A stretch of DNA of 64,000 nucleotides, taken from assembly GCA_910584725.1 (NCBI GenBank), contig CAJUBE010000002.1:1-64000 (forward strand), written 5' to 3'. This document shows positions 16,730-24,653 of this stretch, one piece after another (position 1 is the stretch's first letter; each line of letters starts with the position of its first letter). The notes beneath the pieces are model-generated. The model did no database searches and was not told the origin of the DNA. It saw nothing but the letters and a program-made list of their open reading frames with translations. The translations under genes were made by a program, and so were the position numbers. This DNA comes from an uncultured Lachnospiraceae bacterium (lineage in GTDB: Bacteria; Bacillota; Clostridia; Lachnospirales; Lachnospiraceae).

Positions 16730-18034
16730 TCATATCTCATCAATCAGACGTATAATATCCTTAAAAGGCATCAGCCTGGAATCCACCTCAAGCGCACGAT
16801 GATTCTTTAAAATTTCCACCGCTGTACTCTGCATTGCCGGAAACGCGCTTCTGGTTAGCTGGTTCGCGTAGATCACAATATTGACCCCCGCTGCGGCAAG
16901 TTCCTCCTCCGTGATGCTGTTGAAGGATGTGGGCACAACCACAATCGGCGTCTTGGCATCCTTCTCCCGAAACCGCCTGCAAAACGCCAGTATCTCATCC
17001 GGCTCCTTTTTGCGGGAATGAATCATAATGCCGTCCGCCCCTGCCTGTGTGTAAGCAAAAGCCCTGTTCAATGCATCCTCCATCCCGCGCTCCAAAATCA
17101 GGCTCTCGATTCTGGCGATAATCATAAACTCCTCTGTCCTCAGCGCCTTCTTTCCGGCGGAAATTTTCTCACAGAAGTTCTCGATACTGTCCTGCGTCTG
17201 CTCCACTTCCGTGCCAAACAGAGAATTTTTCTTAAGCCCTGTCTTGTCCTCAATAATGACTGCGGACACGCCCATCCGCTCTAAGGTTCTCACATTATAT
17301 ACAAAATGTTCGATGAGGCCGCCCGTATCACCGTCCAGAATAATCGGCTTCGTCGTCACATCCATCACGTCGTCTATGGTTCGTATGCGGGACGACATGT
17401 CCACCAGCTCAATATCAGGCTTCCCCTTTGCGGTAGAATCGCACAGCGAGGAAATCCACATAGCATCGAACTGATCCAGCCTGCCGCCCGTCTCCACCAC
17501 GGTTTTCTCCGCAATCAGCCCCGTCAGGCCGGAGTGTACCTCCAGCGTCTTGACAATCGGGCGCATGGCGATGAGCTGTCTTAACCTTTTGCGCCGAAAC
17601 TCCGGCATGGCCAGCTTCTCCTTCATCTGGTCATCGATTCTCTTCACATTTTCATTGTAGGTATAGGGAATCTCCACCAGCTCGCCGCCGAACTTATCCA
17701 AATTTGCAACGACATTGTCGCGGATCACCTTCTCCGGCCCCTGCGACCAGTTATCGCCATGCACCACATAGTCCGGCTTCATCTCCGCAAAAATTTGATC
17801 GTACATCACGTCGCGCTGGATTAAAACCTCTTTGACAAGCCCCGTCTGTCTGACAATCTCCATCCGCTGTTCCAGCGATATGGTAGGAAATCTGTTGAAT
17901 CCCACCATCGCCTCATCGGAGAGCACGCCCACATACACGTCGCCGTATTCGGACGCCCTTTTCAAGATATTCATATGTCCTTCGTGTATCACATCCGTGC
18001 AAAAGCACGTATATACTTTTTTCCTCATAATCAT
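16730..18034 (-). CDS. aepX: phosphoenolpyruvate mutase fused to an N-terminal cytidylyltransferase-like domain
   Basis: A 434-residue two-domain protein. Residues 5-135 form a TagD/GCT-like nucleotidyltransferase with HEGH (17-20). Residues 150-430 form PEP mutase: LDGDTGG (233-239) and the diagnostic EDKTGLKKNS (262-271), which separates phosphonate-forming mutases from isocitrate-lyase-like hydrolases. It isomerises PEP to phosphonopyruvate, opening the AEP pathway. ATG at 18034 has AAGGG 7 nt upstream. The same fusion is known in other surface-polysaccharide loci. The N-terminal domain is a second possible CTP-activating module beside the stand-alone cytidylyltransferase. A 124-bp gap upstream separates it from phnW; I see no clear promoter there. 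Confidence 0.93.
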   Translation of the reverse strand: MIMRKKVYTCFCTDVIHEGHMNILKRASEYGDVYVGVLSDEAMVGFNRFPTISLEQRMEIVRQTGLVKEVLIQRDVMYDQIFAEMKPDYVVHGDNWSQGPEKVIRDNVVANLDKFGGELVEIPYTYNENVKRIDDQMKEKLAMPEFRRKRLRQLIAMRPIVKTLEVHSGLTGLIAEKTVVETGGRLDQFDAMWISSLCDSTAKGKPDIELVDMSSRIRTIDDVMDVTTKPIILDGDTGGLIEHFVYNVRTLERMGVSAVIIEDKTGLKKNSLFGTEVEQTQDSIENFCEKISAGKKALRTEEFMIIARIESLILERGMEDALNRAFAYTQAGADGIMIHSRKKEPDEILAFCRRFREKDAKTPIVVVPTSFNSITEEELAAAGVNIVIYANQLTRSAFPAMQSTAVEILKNHRALEVDSRLMPFKDIIRLIDEI

Positions 18035-18158
18035 TTCACGCCCTTATCTTAAAGCTAAATAACTCTCTGTCGCCTCCGCCAACCCGATTCTGTTTTCCCA
18101 TCAACAACAGCGCCTGTCCGAACAAAACCGGCCGCCGCGTTCCTCTTTCTGCATCCCC

Positions 18159-19283
18159 TCAGTCATATTTCACTGGAACTGCAACCCCGCAATTCTGTAA
18201 AGCCTCCTGAAACACCACAAAAAAGTCTTCGATATCCTGCCGGTCGATCGCGCCCAGCGCGCAGAGCCGGAACATCCCCAGTTTTTCCACCTTGCCGGGA
18301 TAGATCGTAAAACCTCTCTCATAACAGTAGTCATGTATTTTCTCAAAATCCCAGTTTTTATCGTCAGGGTAAAGCGCCGCCGCCACCAAACCGGACTCGT
18401 TCTCCTCGGAAATATAAATCCGGAATCCCAGTCTGGTCAGCCCCTCTCTAATGGCCTGAAAAACCCGGCTGTGTCTCGCCCACTTATTTTCTTCTCCCTC
18501 TTCAAAATATTCCGAAAGTGCCTGTTTCACTGAATAAATCACCTGCACAGGCGGGGTAAAATGCATCTCCCCATGGGCCTTGGCATACTCGTACTGCATG
18601 TACAGATTACAGTAGTAGGAACGCTTCGGATAATCGGCGGACGCCTCAATCACGGATTTTTTGCCGATGATAAAGGATAAACCCGTCATCGCCATGATGC
18701 CCTTCTGGGCGGAAGCCATGCAGAAATCCACCTCATCCTCCGCTATATGAATGGGCCGCATCGCATAAGTCGAAGTGGTGTCCACCACAAACACGCCTTG
18801 ATAACGGTGCACCAGCGCGCCGATCTCCCTGATCGGATTGAGCAGCCCCGTCCCCGTCTCATGGTGCGTCGTATAAACCAGCGCGATATCGGGATTCTCC
18901 TTAAGTGTCCGCTCAATTTCCCCTAAATCCGCCGGCTTGTCCAGGGGAAGCTTTAAATTGATAAAGGGAAGCCCGTAATACGCACAAATCTCCGCCCCCC
19001 GGCTGCTGTACGCGCCGTTGTTGATAATCAGTATCTTTTTATTCTCCGGCAGTAACGAGTTCAGACAGATATCCATATTGATCGTGCCCGAACCGCAGAA
19101 AAGAACCGCCGCATACTCTTTCGGATCCGCATGAACAATGCGCAGAAGTCCTTCCTCCACTTCCCGCATGACCGATACAAATTCCTTCTCACGGGGACAG
19201 ATATCGGAAACCACCTGCGCCATTTTCACCGTGTCGGTGGTCGTTGCCGGACCCGGATTTAAAAGTACGTTTCTCTTCACCAT
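18159..19283 (-). CDS. phnW: 2-aminoethylphosphonate-pyruvate transaminase
   Basis: A 374-residue class V PLP aminotransferase. It begins LLNPGPATTTDTVK, has CGSGTINMD in the phosphate-binding region, Asp168 in VFVVDTTSTY and the Schiff-base lysine in ASAQKGI (Lys194). In this operon it works in the biosynthetic direction, aminating phosphonoacetaldehyde to AEP; in degradative operons the same enzyme runs backwards with PhnX, which is absent here. A near-perfect ribosome site (AGGAGGT) precedes the ATG, suggesting strong translation. It is 12 bp from the YidC-fusion gene upstream. Confidence 0.92.
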   Translation of the reverse strand: MVKRNVLLNPGPATTTDTVKMAQVVSDICPREKEFVSVMREVEEGLLRIVHADPKEYAAVLFCGSGTINMDICLNSLLPENKKILIINNGAYSSRGAEICAYYGLPFINLKLPLDKPADLGEIERTLKENPDIALVYTTHHETGTGLLNPIREIGALVHRYQGVFVVDTTSTYAMRPIHIAEDEVDFCMASAQKGIMAMTGLSFIIGKKSVIEASADYPKRSYYCNLYMQYEYAKAHGEMHFTPPVQVIYSVKQALSEYFEEGEENKWARHSRVFQAIREGLTRLGFRIYISEENESGLVAAALYPDDKNWDFEKIHDYCYERGFTIYPGKVEKLGMFRLCALGAIDRQDIEDFFVVFQEALQNCGVAVPVKYD

Positions 19284-19295
19284 CTCAAATACCTC

Positions 19296-21176
19296 CTAAG
19301 AACCGGAACGCATTACCAGCCGGTCAATGATATATTTCGCACCGACTTTCCCGCTGGTGCCATTATGATAGATATACTCTTCCTTCAATTTCCGCATGGC
19401 ATCACGGGAAAACTGTCTGTCCGCAAGAAGCCTGTCAACAGCAGGTACGATTTCTTCTTCCAGCTTCTCCGGCACAATCGATATGCCCACTTTATCCCGC
19501 AGCTCTATATCAATGGGAACGGTGTCAAGCTCTCTGTAGTCCGGATTGACAATCTTCATCGGCGTGTTGATAAACAAGACCGGCTTCAACGTGGAAAAAA
19601 CATATTCAAAAGCTATGCTGGACCAGTCCGTAACAAGCAGATCCGCCATATACACCGTCTTATTGGAGGAAAAGTCTTTCTGGAAAATCACGCCTCGCGC
19701 CTCATATTTCGCCGCCAGCGCGTCAATCCGCGCCTCAAAGTGGCGCACATACTGCGGATGAGGGCGGACGATAATCCGATGCCCCGTCTCCGTCAGTCGG
19801 TCAAGCATCTGCTCGATACAGGAGTCCAGTATATTGTCCGCCTGCCAGGAAGGGGCAATCAAAATCGTTTTCTCATTTTCCCGCGCCGCTTCTCCCTTCT
19901 CCTCCGCGCACATCTGCTCATAGGAAACCGTCATATTGTCAATCACGGAAGAGCCCCATGCAATCAGGTTCTTCTTGGGCAGTTCAAACTTTTCCTCCCG
20001 CTCTGCGATTTCATCCCTGTTTTTCGGTCCAGACGTAAAAATGGTATCAAAGTGATCCAGCGCATTCTTATGGAAGGTCAGGTTAGAACTGTTCACATCA
20101 TGCGGCACATAAATATACTCAATGTCTTTCTTCACATACGACCGCTTGAGCTGAAAGTTTTCCAAATCCGGAGTCGTCATAACCATGATATCCGTCTCCA
20201 TCTTCATCATCAGCACGATCATTCTGTTTTCGTTGATGTAGTAGGGCTTAAACTGCTCACTCTCCAGCCCGAACACCTCATCCTCCGGATCGCTGGTGAT
20301 ATAGTGGATGACGATATTGGTACGTCTTATGATCTCCTCTATGATATTTTTATAATATTTGTAAAATCCGTTCTTTTCAGAATAAAACACAATCTTTTTG
20401 TCCTGCGTTTTCAGGAAACGCTTATAATCCGCCTTCCCTTTCGCGCGATAAGGATTCGACCTGTCTTCCTTCTGTTTCACAGACATAAATTCTTTTGCCT
20501 TCCGGAGTTCTTCCTTGCTCTCCTCGAGCGCTTCGTAGTCGATATAATTCTTCGGGTTGATCCAGATATTGAGAAGAACCAACTGCACGACAGAGAGAAT
20601 ATTGCTGCAGCTCCAGTAAAAACCCACGCCTATAGAAACAAAAAATCCCAGATACAAGGACAAACCTACCGAAAACGCCATGGTGCCGTACTGATTGACA
20701 CGTCCCTGCTCCGACTGCAGCACATTCGCCTTATTCTGCACGTAGCACATGAAAAAAGCGGATAACGCCGCCAACAGGGGAATCAGTAGTGTAATTCCAC
20801 CTGTCTGTACGGGAATATCCGTCAAATCCGTCCCTCGCTTAACCGCCTCAACAACGCCCATCAAAAGCGCAAGCTGGACAAAAAGTGGTATCAGATCCGC
20901 AAAGGGACTATACTTCTCTCTTTTAAATAATTTATACTGCTCCTCGGAAATGGCATCCTGATTCCCGAAATAGGCCGCTTTGATATGGTTCATTTCAGGC
21001 GACATGCGCACCGTCTTGATGGAATTTTTCTGCACCCACACGGACAACGGCAGTAAAATCACCTTTGTCAAAAAGGTAAAAATAAATATTGCTATCCAGT
21101 AATTGCCGCAAAAACCGTAGCATAAATTGATGAGCCAAAGCAGGCCGCCCACCACCGCATCTATTATTGTACCCAT
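19296..21176 (-). CDS. YidC/Oxa1-like membrane domain fused to a CDP-glycerol-glycerophosphotransferase-like domain
   Basis: A 626-residue fusion. Residues 1-215 look like the YidC/Oxa1 core: five hydrophobic segments, FTFLTKVILLPL with a lysine (Lys38) where insertases carry the groove arginine, a charged cytoplasmic hairpin (50-90) and SPFADLIPLFVQLALL. Residues 255-620 match the TagB/TagF transferase domain: VPHDVNSSN (His359), IAPSWQ (440-445), RPHP (471-474) and LLVTDWSSIAFEY (513-525). TagF-like enzymes take CDP-glycerol or CDP-ribitol and extend phosphodiester polymers. Located inside an AEP operon that makes CMP-AEP, this one may transfer AEP to a lipid-linked glycan, with the YidC part as membrane anchor or acceptor groove. 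The insertase part alone would not explain its location. Confidence 0.85.
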   Translation of the reverse strand: MGTIIDAVVGGLLWLINLCYGFCGNYWIAIFIFTFLTKVILLPLSVWVQKNSIKTVRMSPEMNHIKAAYFGNQDAISEEQYKLFKREKYSPFADLIPLFVQLALLMGVVEAVKRGTDLTDIPVQTGGITLLIPLLAALSAFFMCYVQNKANVLQSEQGRVNQYGTMAFSVGLSLYLGFFVSIGVGFYWSCSNILSVVQLVLLNIWINPKNYIDYEALEESKEELRKAKEFMSVKQKEDRSNPYRAKGKADYKRFLKTQDKKIVFYSEKNGFYKYYKNIIEEIIRRTNIVIHYITSDPEDEVFGLESEQFKPYYINENRMIVLMMKMETDIMVMTTPDLENFQLKRSYVKKDIEYIYVPHDVNSSNLTFHKNALDHFDTIFTSGPKNRDEIAEREEKFELPKKNLIAWGSSVIDNMTVSYEQMCAEEKGEAARENEKTILIAPSWQADNILDSCIEQMLDRLTETGHRIIVRPHPQYVRHFEARIDALAAKYEARGVIFQKDFSSNKTVYMADLLVTDWSSIAFEYVFSTLKPVLFINTPMKIVNPDYRELDTVPIDIELRDKVGISIVPEKLEEEIVPAVDRLLADRQFSRDAMRKLKEEYIYHNGTSGKVGAKYIIDRLVMRSGS

Positions 21177-21185
21177 AACCGCCTC

Positions 21186-21443
21186 TTAATCGTCTACGTC
21201 CTTAAACTCAATCGCCGCGCTTTCCGCTTCTCCATTCTTCTTATTTTTCTTAAAGAAGGCAAAAATTTTGTGTCTGAAAATCGTAAAAGCTGCGCCCAAA
21301 GCGATTAATACGCCCGCCACCGCCTGAATAATATAGGTAACCGCGGACGGATCAATATAAGCCTGTGCCGGAATGGTAAAGAAATACCAAAAACAGCTCG
21401 CAAAATAGGTAAACTTAAATAACTGTGTCACTATCTTTTTCAT
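21186..21443 (-). CDS. small membrane protein accompanying the YidC fusion
   Basis: Eighty-five residues: a hydrophobic N terminus resembling a signal peptide (residues 8-29, AQA-type end), the short conserved-looking motif AYIDPSAVTYIIQ, one membrane helix (about 38-57), a basic stretch (FFKKNKKN) and an acidic tail. The AYIDP motif followed by a glycine-rich helix occurs in small proteins near surface-polymer genes, as far as I recall; no function is assigned. GAGGAGAAAAA precedes the ATG and a good promoter lies 34 nt upstream, so it is the first gene of the AEP transcription unit. A subunit or chaperone of the fusion protein is likely. Confidence 0.75.
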   Translation of the reverse strand: MKKIVTQLFKFTYFASCFWYFFTIPAQAYIDPSAVTYIIQAVAGVLIALGAAFTIFRHKIFAFFKKNKKNGEAESAAIEFKDVDD

Positions 21444-21476
21444 ATCTTTTTCTCCTCGTAAAATTTAGCATCTACC

Positions 21477-21505
21477 ATTATATTCCATTTATACAGGTTG
21501 TGCAA
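21477..21505 (-). promoter_or_regulatory. candidate sigma-A promoter for the AEP/phosphonate unit
   Basis: On the minus strand TTGCAC (21500-21505) is followed after exactly 17 bp by a perfect TATAAT (21477-21482). The predicted transcript starts about 27 nt before the small membrane protein gene. The -35 box matches consensus at only three positions and overlaps an imperfect palindrome GGTTG-TG-CAACC (21496-21507), a possible operator. The 114-bp gap around it is the longest in this part of the locus, which also argues for a transcription start. Confidence 0.6.
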
Positions 21506-21557
21506 CCGCCGCCATCGGAATAGTGCAAGGCTGAACTGTTACGGCAGCCTTCCTCAT

Positions 21558-22721
21558 CTACCCGGAAATATCATAAAATTTCTTCTTAAGATCAATCCCT
21601 TCATCCAGCGCCTTCCCAATCACATCCAAAATCTTCCCGGACGTGTTCTCTCCTTCATAGGGATTTGTACGCTCCCTGATTCCGGCCCTGAACGCCTCCG
21701 ACAACGCCCGTTCCAGCGCGCCTTCTATATCCGCCGTCTCATACCCGCAATGAATCACAGAGTCTGCGCTGACCCTGCCCCGCTGCCTGTCCCCAATGTC
21801 AATCGTCGGAATCCCGAAGGATGGTGCCTCAATAATGCCGCTTGAGGAATTGCCCATCACCAGATCGCAAAACTGCAGCGCACTTAAATATCGAAGCTGC
21901 CCAAGAGAGGCAAACGCCGCACATCTGTCAGCGTTTTTTTTCACGTAATCTTCTATCATCCGATTGATGACCCTGCCATCGGGATCGGCATTCGCCCCGG
22001 TGAAGATCACATGCAGCTCCTTGTGATTATCGATCACCTCTAATACATTTTTAAACTGCTGCTCCGAGGTCATATTCTCCAGCGTAACCGGATGGTAGGT
22101 CAGCATCACCGTCGGGAACCGGAACGAAAACCCCAGCGACTCCTCCAATTCCTCTCTGCTCATCAGAGAAAGCGACAGTGCGCTCTCCACGCCCAGCGCC
22201 CCCACATGATAGACCGTCTGCGGCTGCTCGCCCAACTGAATCACCCGGTTCCTGTATTCTTCCGTCGCCGTGAAATGCAGGTGGCTCATCTTCGTTATGG
22301 CATGTCTGATCGCCTCGTCCACCGCTCCTTCCGTCGTCTCTCCGCCATGAATATGGGCAATCGGAAGCCTTGCCATCATCGCCGCGCAGGCCGCCGTCAG
22401 TATCTCATACCGATCTCCCAGAAGAACCACGATATCCGGCCTGTGCGACTCAAAGTAATCCGCAAAACCGATCAGGGCTACGCCCATGGATTTCGTCACC
22501 CCCACGGCCGTATCGGACGCAAGCAGCATCTCGATCTTCGCCGCAATCGGATACCCGTCCTCCTCTATCTCCCGATAGGTCATTCCGTATTCCCCCGACA
22601 GGTGCATCCCCGTCACTACGAGCTGCAGCTCCATCGTGTCAGACTTATTTACTTTTTCAATCACAGGTTTCAACAGCCCGTACTCGGCGCGTGTCCCTGT
22701 CACGATACATATTTTTCTCAT
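21558..22721 (-). CDS. neuC: UDP/GDP-N-acetylglucosamine-type 2-epimerase, hydrolysing (NeuC/LegG family), set 1
   Basis: A 387-residue epimerase of the GT-B-like fold. It starts ICIVTGTRAEYGLLKP, has LGDRYE, AHIHGGETTEG, MSHLHFTATEEY, TYHPVT and MGNSSSGIIEAPSFG, all in NeuC order. Hydrolysing members release free ManNAc or its 2,4-diacetamido-6-deoxy form for nonulosonic acid synthesis, unlike WecB, which keeps the nucleotide. The gene overlaps neuB by ATGA. Because LegB- and PtmE-like genes are in the same cluster, LegG (acting on a GDP- or UDP-linked 6-deoxy diamino sugar) is as likely as NeuC. A second homologue is at 35164. Confidence 0.88.
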   Translation of the reverse strand: MRKICIVTGTRAEYGLLKPVIEKVNKSDTMELQLVVTGMHLSGEYGMTYREIEEDGYPIAAKIEMLLASDTAVGVTKSMGVALIGFADYFESHRPDIVVLLGDRYEILTAACAAMMARLPIAHIHGGETTEGAVDEAIRHAITKMSHLHFTATEEYRNRVIQLGEQPQTVYHVGALGVESALSLSLMSREELEESLGFSFRFPTVMLTYHPVTLENMTSEQQFKNVLEVIDNHKELHVIFTGANADPDGRVINRMIEDYVKKNADRCAAFASLGQLRYLSALQFCDLVMGNSSSGIIEAPSFGIPTIDIGDRQRGRVSADSVIHCGYETADIEGALERALSEAFRAGIRERTNPYEGENTSGKILDVIGKALDEGIDLKKKFYDISG

Positions 22722-23716
22722 AATTCTATCATCTCATCCGCCACAAAATCCCGCTTTGCTTTCTGTCCGATCACCTGATTCCACAGCATCGGTGAAAGTC
22801 CTGTGCCCGGCCGCTTCGCCGTCACATTCTCCTCGGTAAAAGCTTCTCCCGCTTTGATATCACATCCTGCCACAATACTTTTCCGCGCAATGTCCATGTT
22901 CTTTTTCTCGGACTGCGAGGGCTCTTTCCTGCCGTCCCCAATCGCAAGCTCAATATGCCTGACCGCGCGCACCATCTCCGCCAGCTCATCCGGCTCCAGG
23001 CTCGCCTTGTGGTCCGGTCCTTCCATATTCCGATCCAGCGTAAAATGCTTTTCTATCACCACCGCTCCCAAAGCCGCGGCAGCGATGGGAATCTCGATTC
23101 CCGTGGTGTGATCCGAATAGCCCACGGGCACCCCAATTTCATCCCTGATCGTCTTCATGGCCGCCAGATTAACGTCCGCGTAAGGTGTCGGGTACTCCGT
23201 ATTACAGTGCAGCGCCGTAATGTCCGTGCCGCCATTTTCTTTAAGCACATCCACCGCGTTTCTGACCTCATCCAGTGTGCTCATGCCCGTCGATAAAATA
23301 ATCTTCTTTCCCGATCTCGCCGCCTCCCGAAGCAGCGGATAATTGGTAATCTCCCCGGATGGCAGTTTGATTAACTCAATGCCGCACTCCACAAGGTAGT
23401 GCAGGCTGTCCACATCAAAGGGAGTCGAGAGAAAGCGAATCCCTTTTTGGCGGCAGTAGGCCATCAGCTCCTCGTGCATCTGCAGCGTCAGCTCCAGCTT
23501 CTTGAGCATCTCAAACTGTGACTCCGCTACATCCGTAGTCTCCATCTGATATTCCGCCTTTTTGGCATTTTTACACACCAGCTTTTCCGCCCGGAACGTC
23601 TGAAACTTCACGGCGTCGGCACCGGCCGCTGCCGCCACATCCACAAGCTTTTTCGCCGTCTCCATATCACCGTTGTGATTGACTCCCGCCTCGGCAATGA
23701 TAAATATTTTACTCAT
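22718..23716 (-). CDS. neuB: nonulosonic acid synthase (NeuB/LegI family), set 1
   Basis: A 332-residue synthase condensing a ManNAc-type sugar with PEP. The TIM barrel shows IIAEAGVNHNGD, AVKFQTF, LSTPFD, KLPSGEITN, STGMSTLDE, HCNTEYPTP, GYSDHT and EKHFTLDR; the C-terminal SAF-like domain starts near residue 270 with ARKSIVAGCDIKAGE. The TEYPTPYADVNL segment is of the kind I associate with legionaminic acid synthases, but sequence motifs alone do not separate Neu5Ac from Leg. It overlaps the formyltransferase gene by 8 bp. Confidence 0.9.
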   Translation of the reverse strand: MSKIFIIAEAGVNHNGDMETAKKLVDVAAAAGADAVKFQTFRAEKLVCKNAKKAEYQMETTDVAESQFEMLKKLELTLQMHEELMAYCRQKGIRFLSTPFDVDSLHYLVECGIELIKLPSGEITNYPLLREAARSGKKIILSTGMSTLDEVRNAVDVLKENGGTDITALHCNTEYPTPYADVNLAAMKTIRDEIGVPVGYSDHTTGIEIPIAAAALGAVVIEKHFTLDRNMEGPDHKASLEPDELAEMVRAVRHIELAIGDGRKEPSQSEKKNMDIARKSIVAGCDIKAGEAFTEENVTAKRPGTGLSPMLWNQVIGQKAKRDFVADEMIEL

Positions 23717-24632
23717 GATCTTTCAGCCTGTCTCCCATTCTGATCCTGCCGTCATAGGTGTATTCCGTAATCTCCAACACGGTATCGCCCGTTTTCACCA
23801 GAAAACCGTTTTCTGTTTTCCCGATCACCTGTCCGACCGTATTCTTATAGCTGTGCGCCCCCGGCACCATCCTCGCCTTATTTATGCTGATCTTCTTTCC
23901 GTTGATCCATGATGCGGCCTGCGGCCCCGGCACGCTCAATGCACGGATAAAATTAAAAATCTCTCTGCTGCTCTGCTTCCAGTCGATAATCTCATCCCCG
24001 CTCTCCCGCATACCGCAGTACATGCCTACCGGGTCTATATCGCTCTGCCGGATTCTCTTTACCTCGTCGGCCTGAATCATTTTAATCGCCCTGTAGAGTA
24101 CATCCGCGCACCCGGTGTAGGCTCTGACCAGAAGGGTGCCGTAATCGTCCTCATCCGTGATTGGATAGACTTCCTGCAGGATAATATCCCCGGTGTCAAT
24201 CCCTTCGTCCACATAGTGCACCGTTATGCCAAACTCTTTTTCATCATTAATCAGCGCCCAGTTCAATATATTTCTCCCCCGGTAAAAGGGCAATTTCCCT
24301 GCATGGCAGTTGATCGTTTTATACTTTGGCAGATTGATAAACTCCGGCTTCAAAATCTGGTTAAACGACATGGACACGAACAGATCCACGTCATACATTT
24401 TCATCTTGTCAAGAAATTCCGCGGAATTTACATTTTTGCTCAGCTCCAGCGGAATATGATTTTCCTCCGCCCGCCTAATCAGCTCCGGATCTCTGGTCTC
24501 ATATCTTACTGTCACGAACGCAATCTCTAAAGAAGCATCCGCAATGATCTGGTCAAACGCCCTCTGCCCCCACGGACCGTCCGCGAAATAGCCAATCCGC
24601 AGCCGTCGCCCACTGTCTTTTTCACTAGCCAT
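23709..24632 (-). CDS. sugar N-formyltransferase
   Basis: A 307-residue formyltransferase of the Fmt/ArnA type. The catalytic triad is recognisable: Asn108 and His110 in INCHAGKLPFYRG and Asp146 in IDTGDI. A C-terminal OB-like domain (about 210-307) follows, as in methionyl-tRNA formyltransferase. The enzyme uses N10-formyltetrahydrofolate to formylate an amino group. Beside NeuB/NeuC it most likely formylates an amino sugar, perhaps the 5- or 7-amino group of the nonulosonic acid or its precursor. The ATG at 24632 is chosen because GGGAGAGG lies 5 nt upstream; the ATG 18 bp earlier has no such site. Confidence 0.82.
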   Translation of the reverse strand: MASEKDSGRRLRIGYFADGPWGQRAFDQIIADASLEIAFVTVRYETRDPELIRRAEENHIPLELSKNVNSAEFLDKMKMYDVDLFVSMSFNQILKPEFINLPKYKTINCHAGKLPFYRGRNILNWALINDEKEFGITVHYVDEGIDTGDIILQEVYPITDEDDYGTLLVRAYTGCADVLYRAIKMIQADEVKRIRQSDIDPVGMYCGMRESGDEIIDWKQSSREIFNFIRALSVPGPQAASWINGKKISINKARMVPGAHSYKNTVGQVIGKTENGFLVKTGDTVLEITEYTYDGRIRMGDRLKDHE

Positions 24633-24653
24633 ATGATCCTCTCCCATCATGCT

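Noticed and set aside
18035..18158. 124-bp gap before PEP mutase as a regulatory region
   Set aside because: No promoter pair, no stem with T-run and no repeated motif seen; probably simple spacing.
19365..20765. 466-codon open frame on the plus strand opposite the YidC-fusion gene
   Set aside because: Antisense shadow: rich in Arg, His, Ile and Leu, no domain, no ribosome site, and it lies fully inside a gene with clear motifs.
19296..21176. housekeeping YidC insertase
   Set aside because: The C-terminal 370 residues are a TagF-like transferase and the neighbours are phosphonate genes, not rpmH, rnpA or jag.
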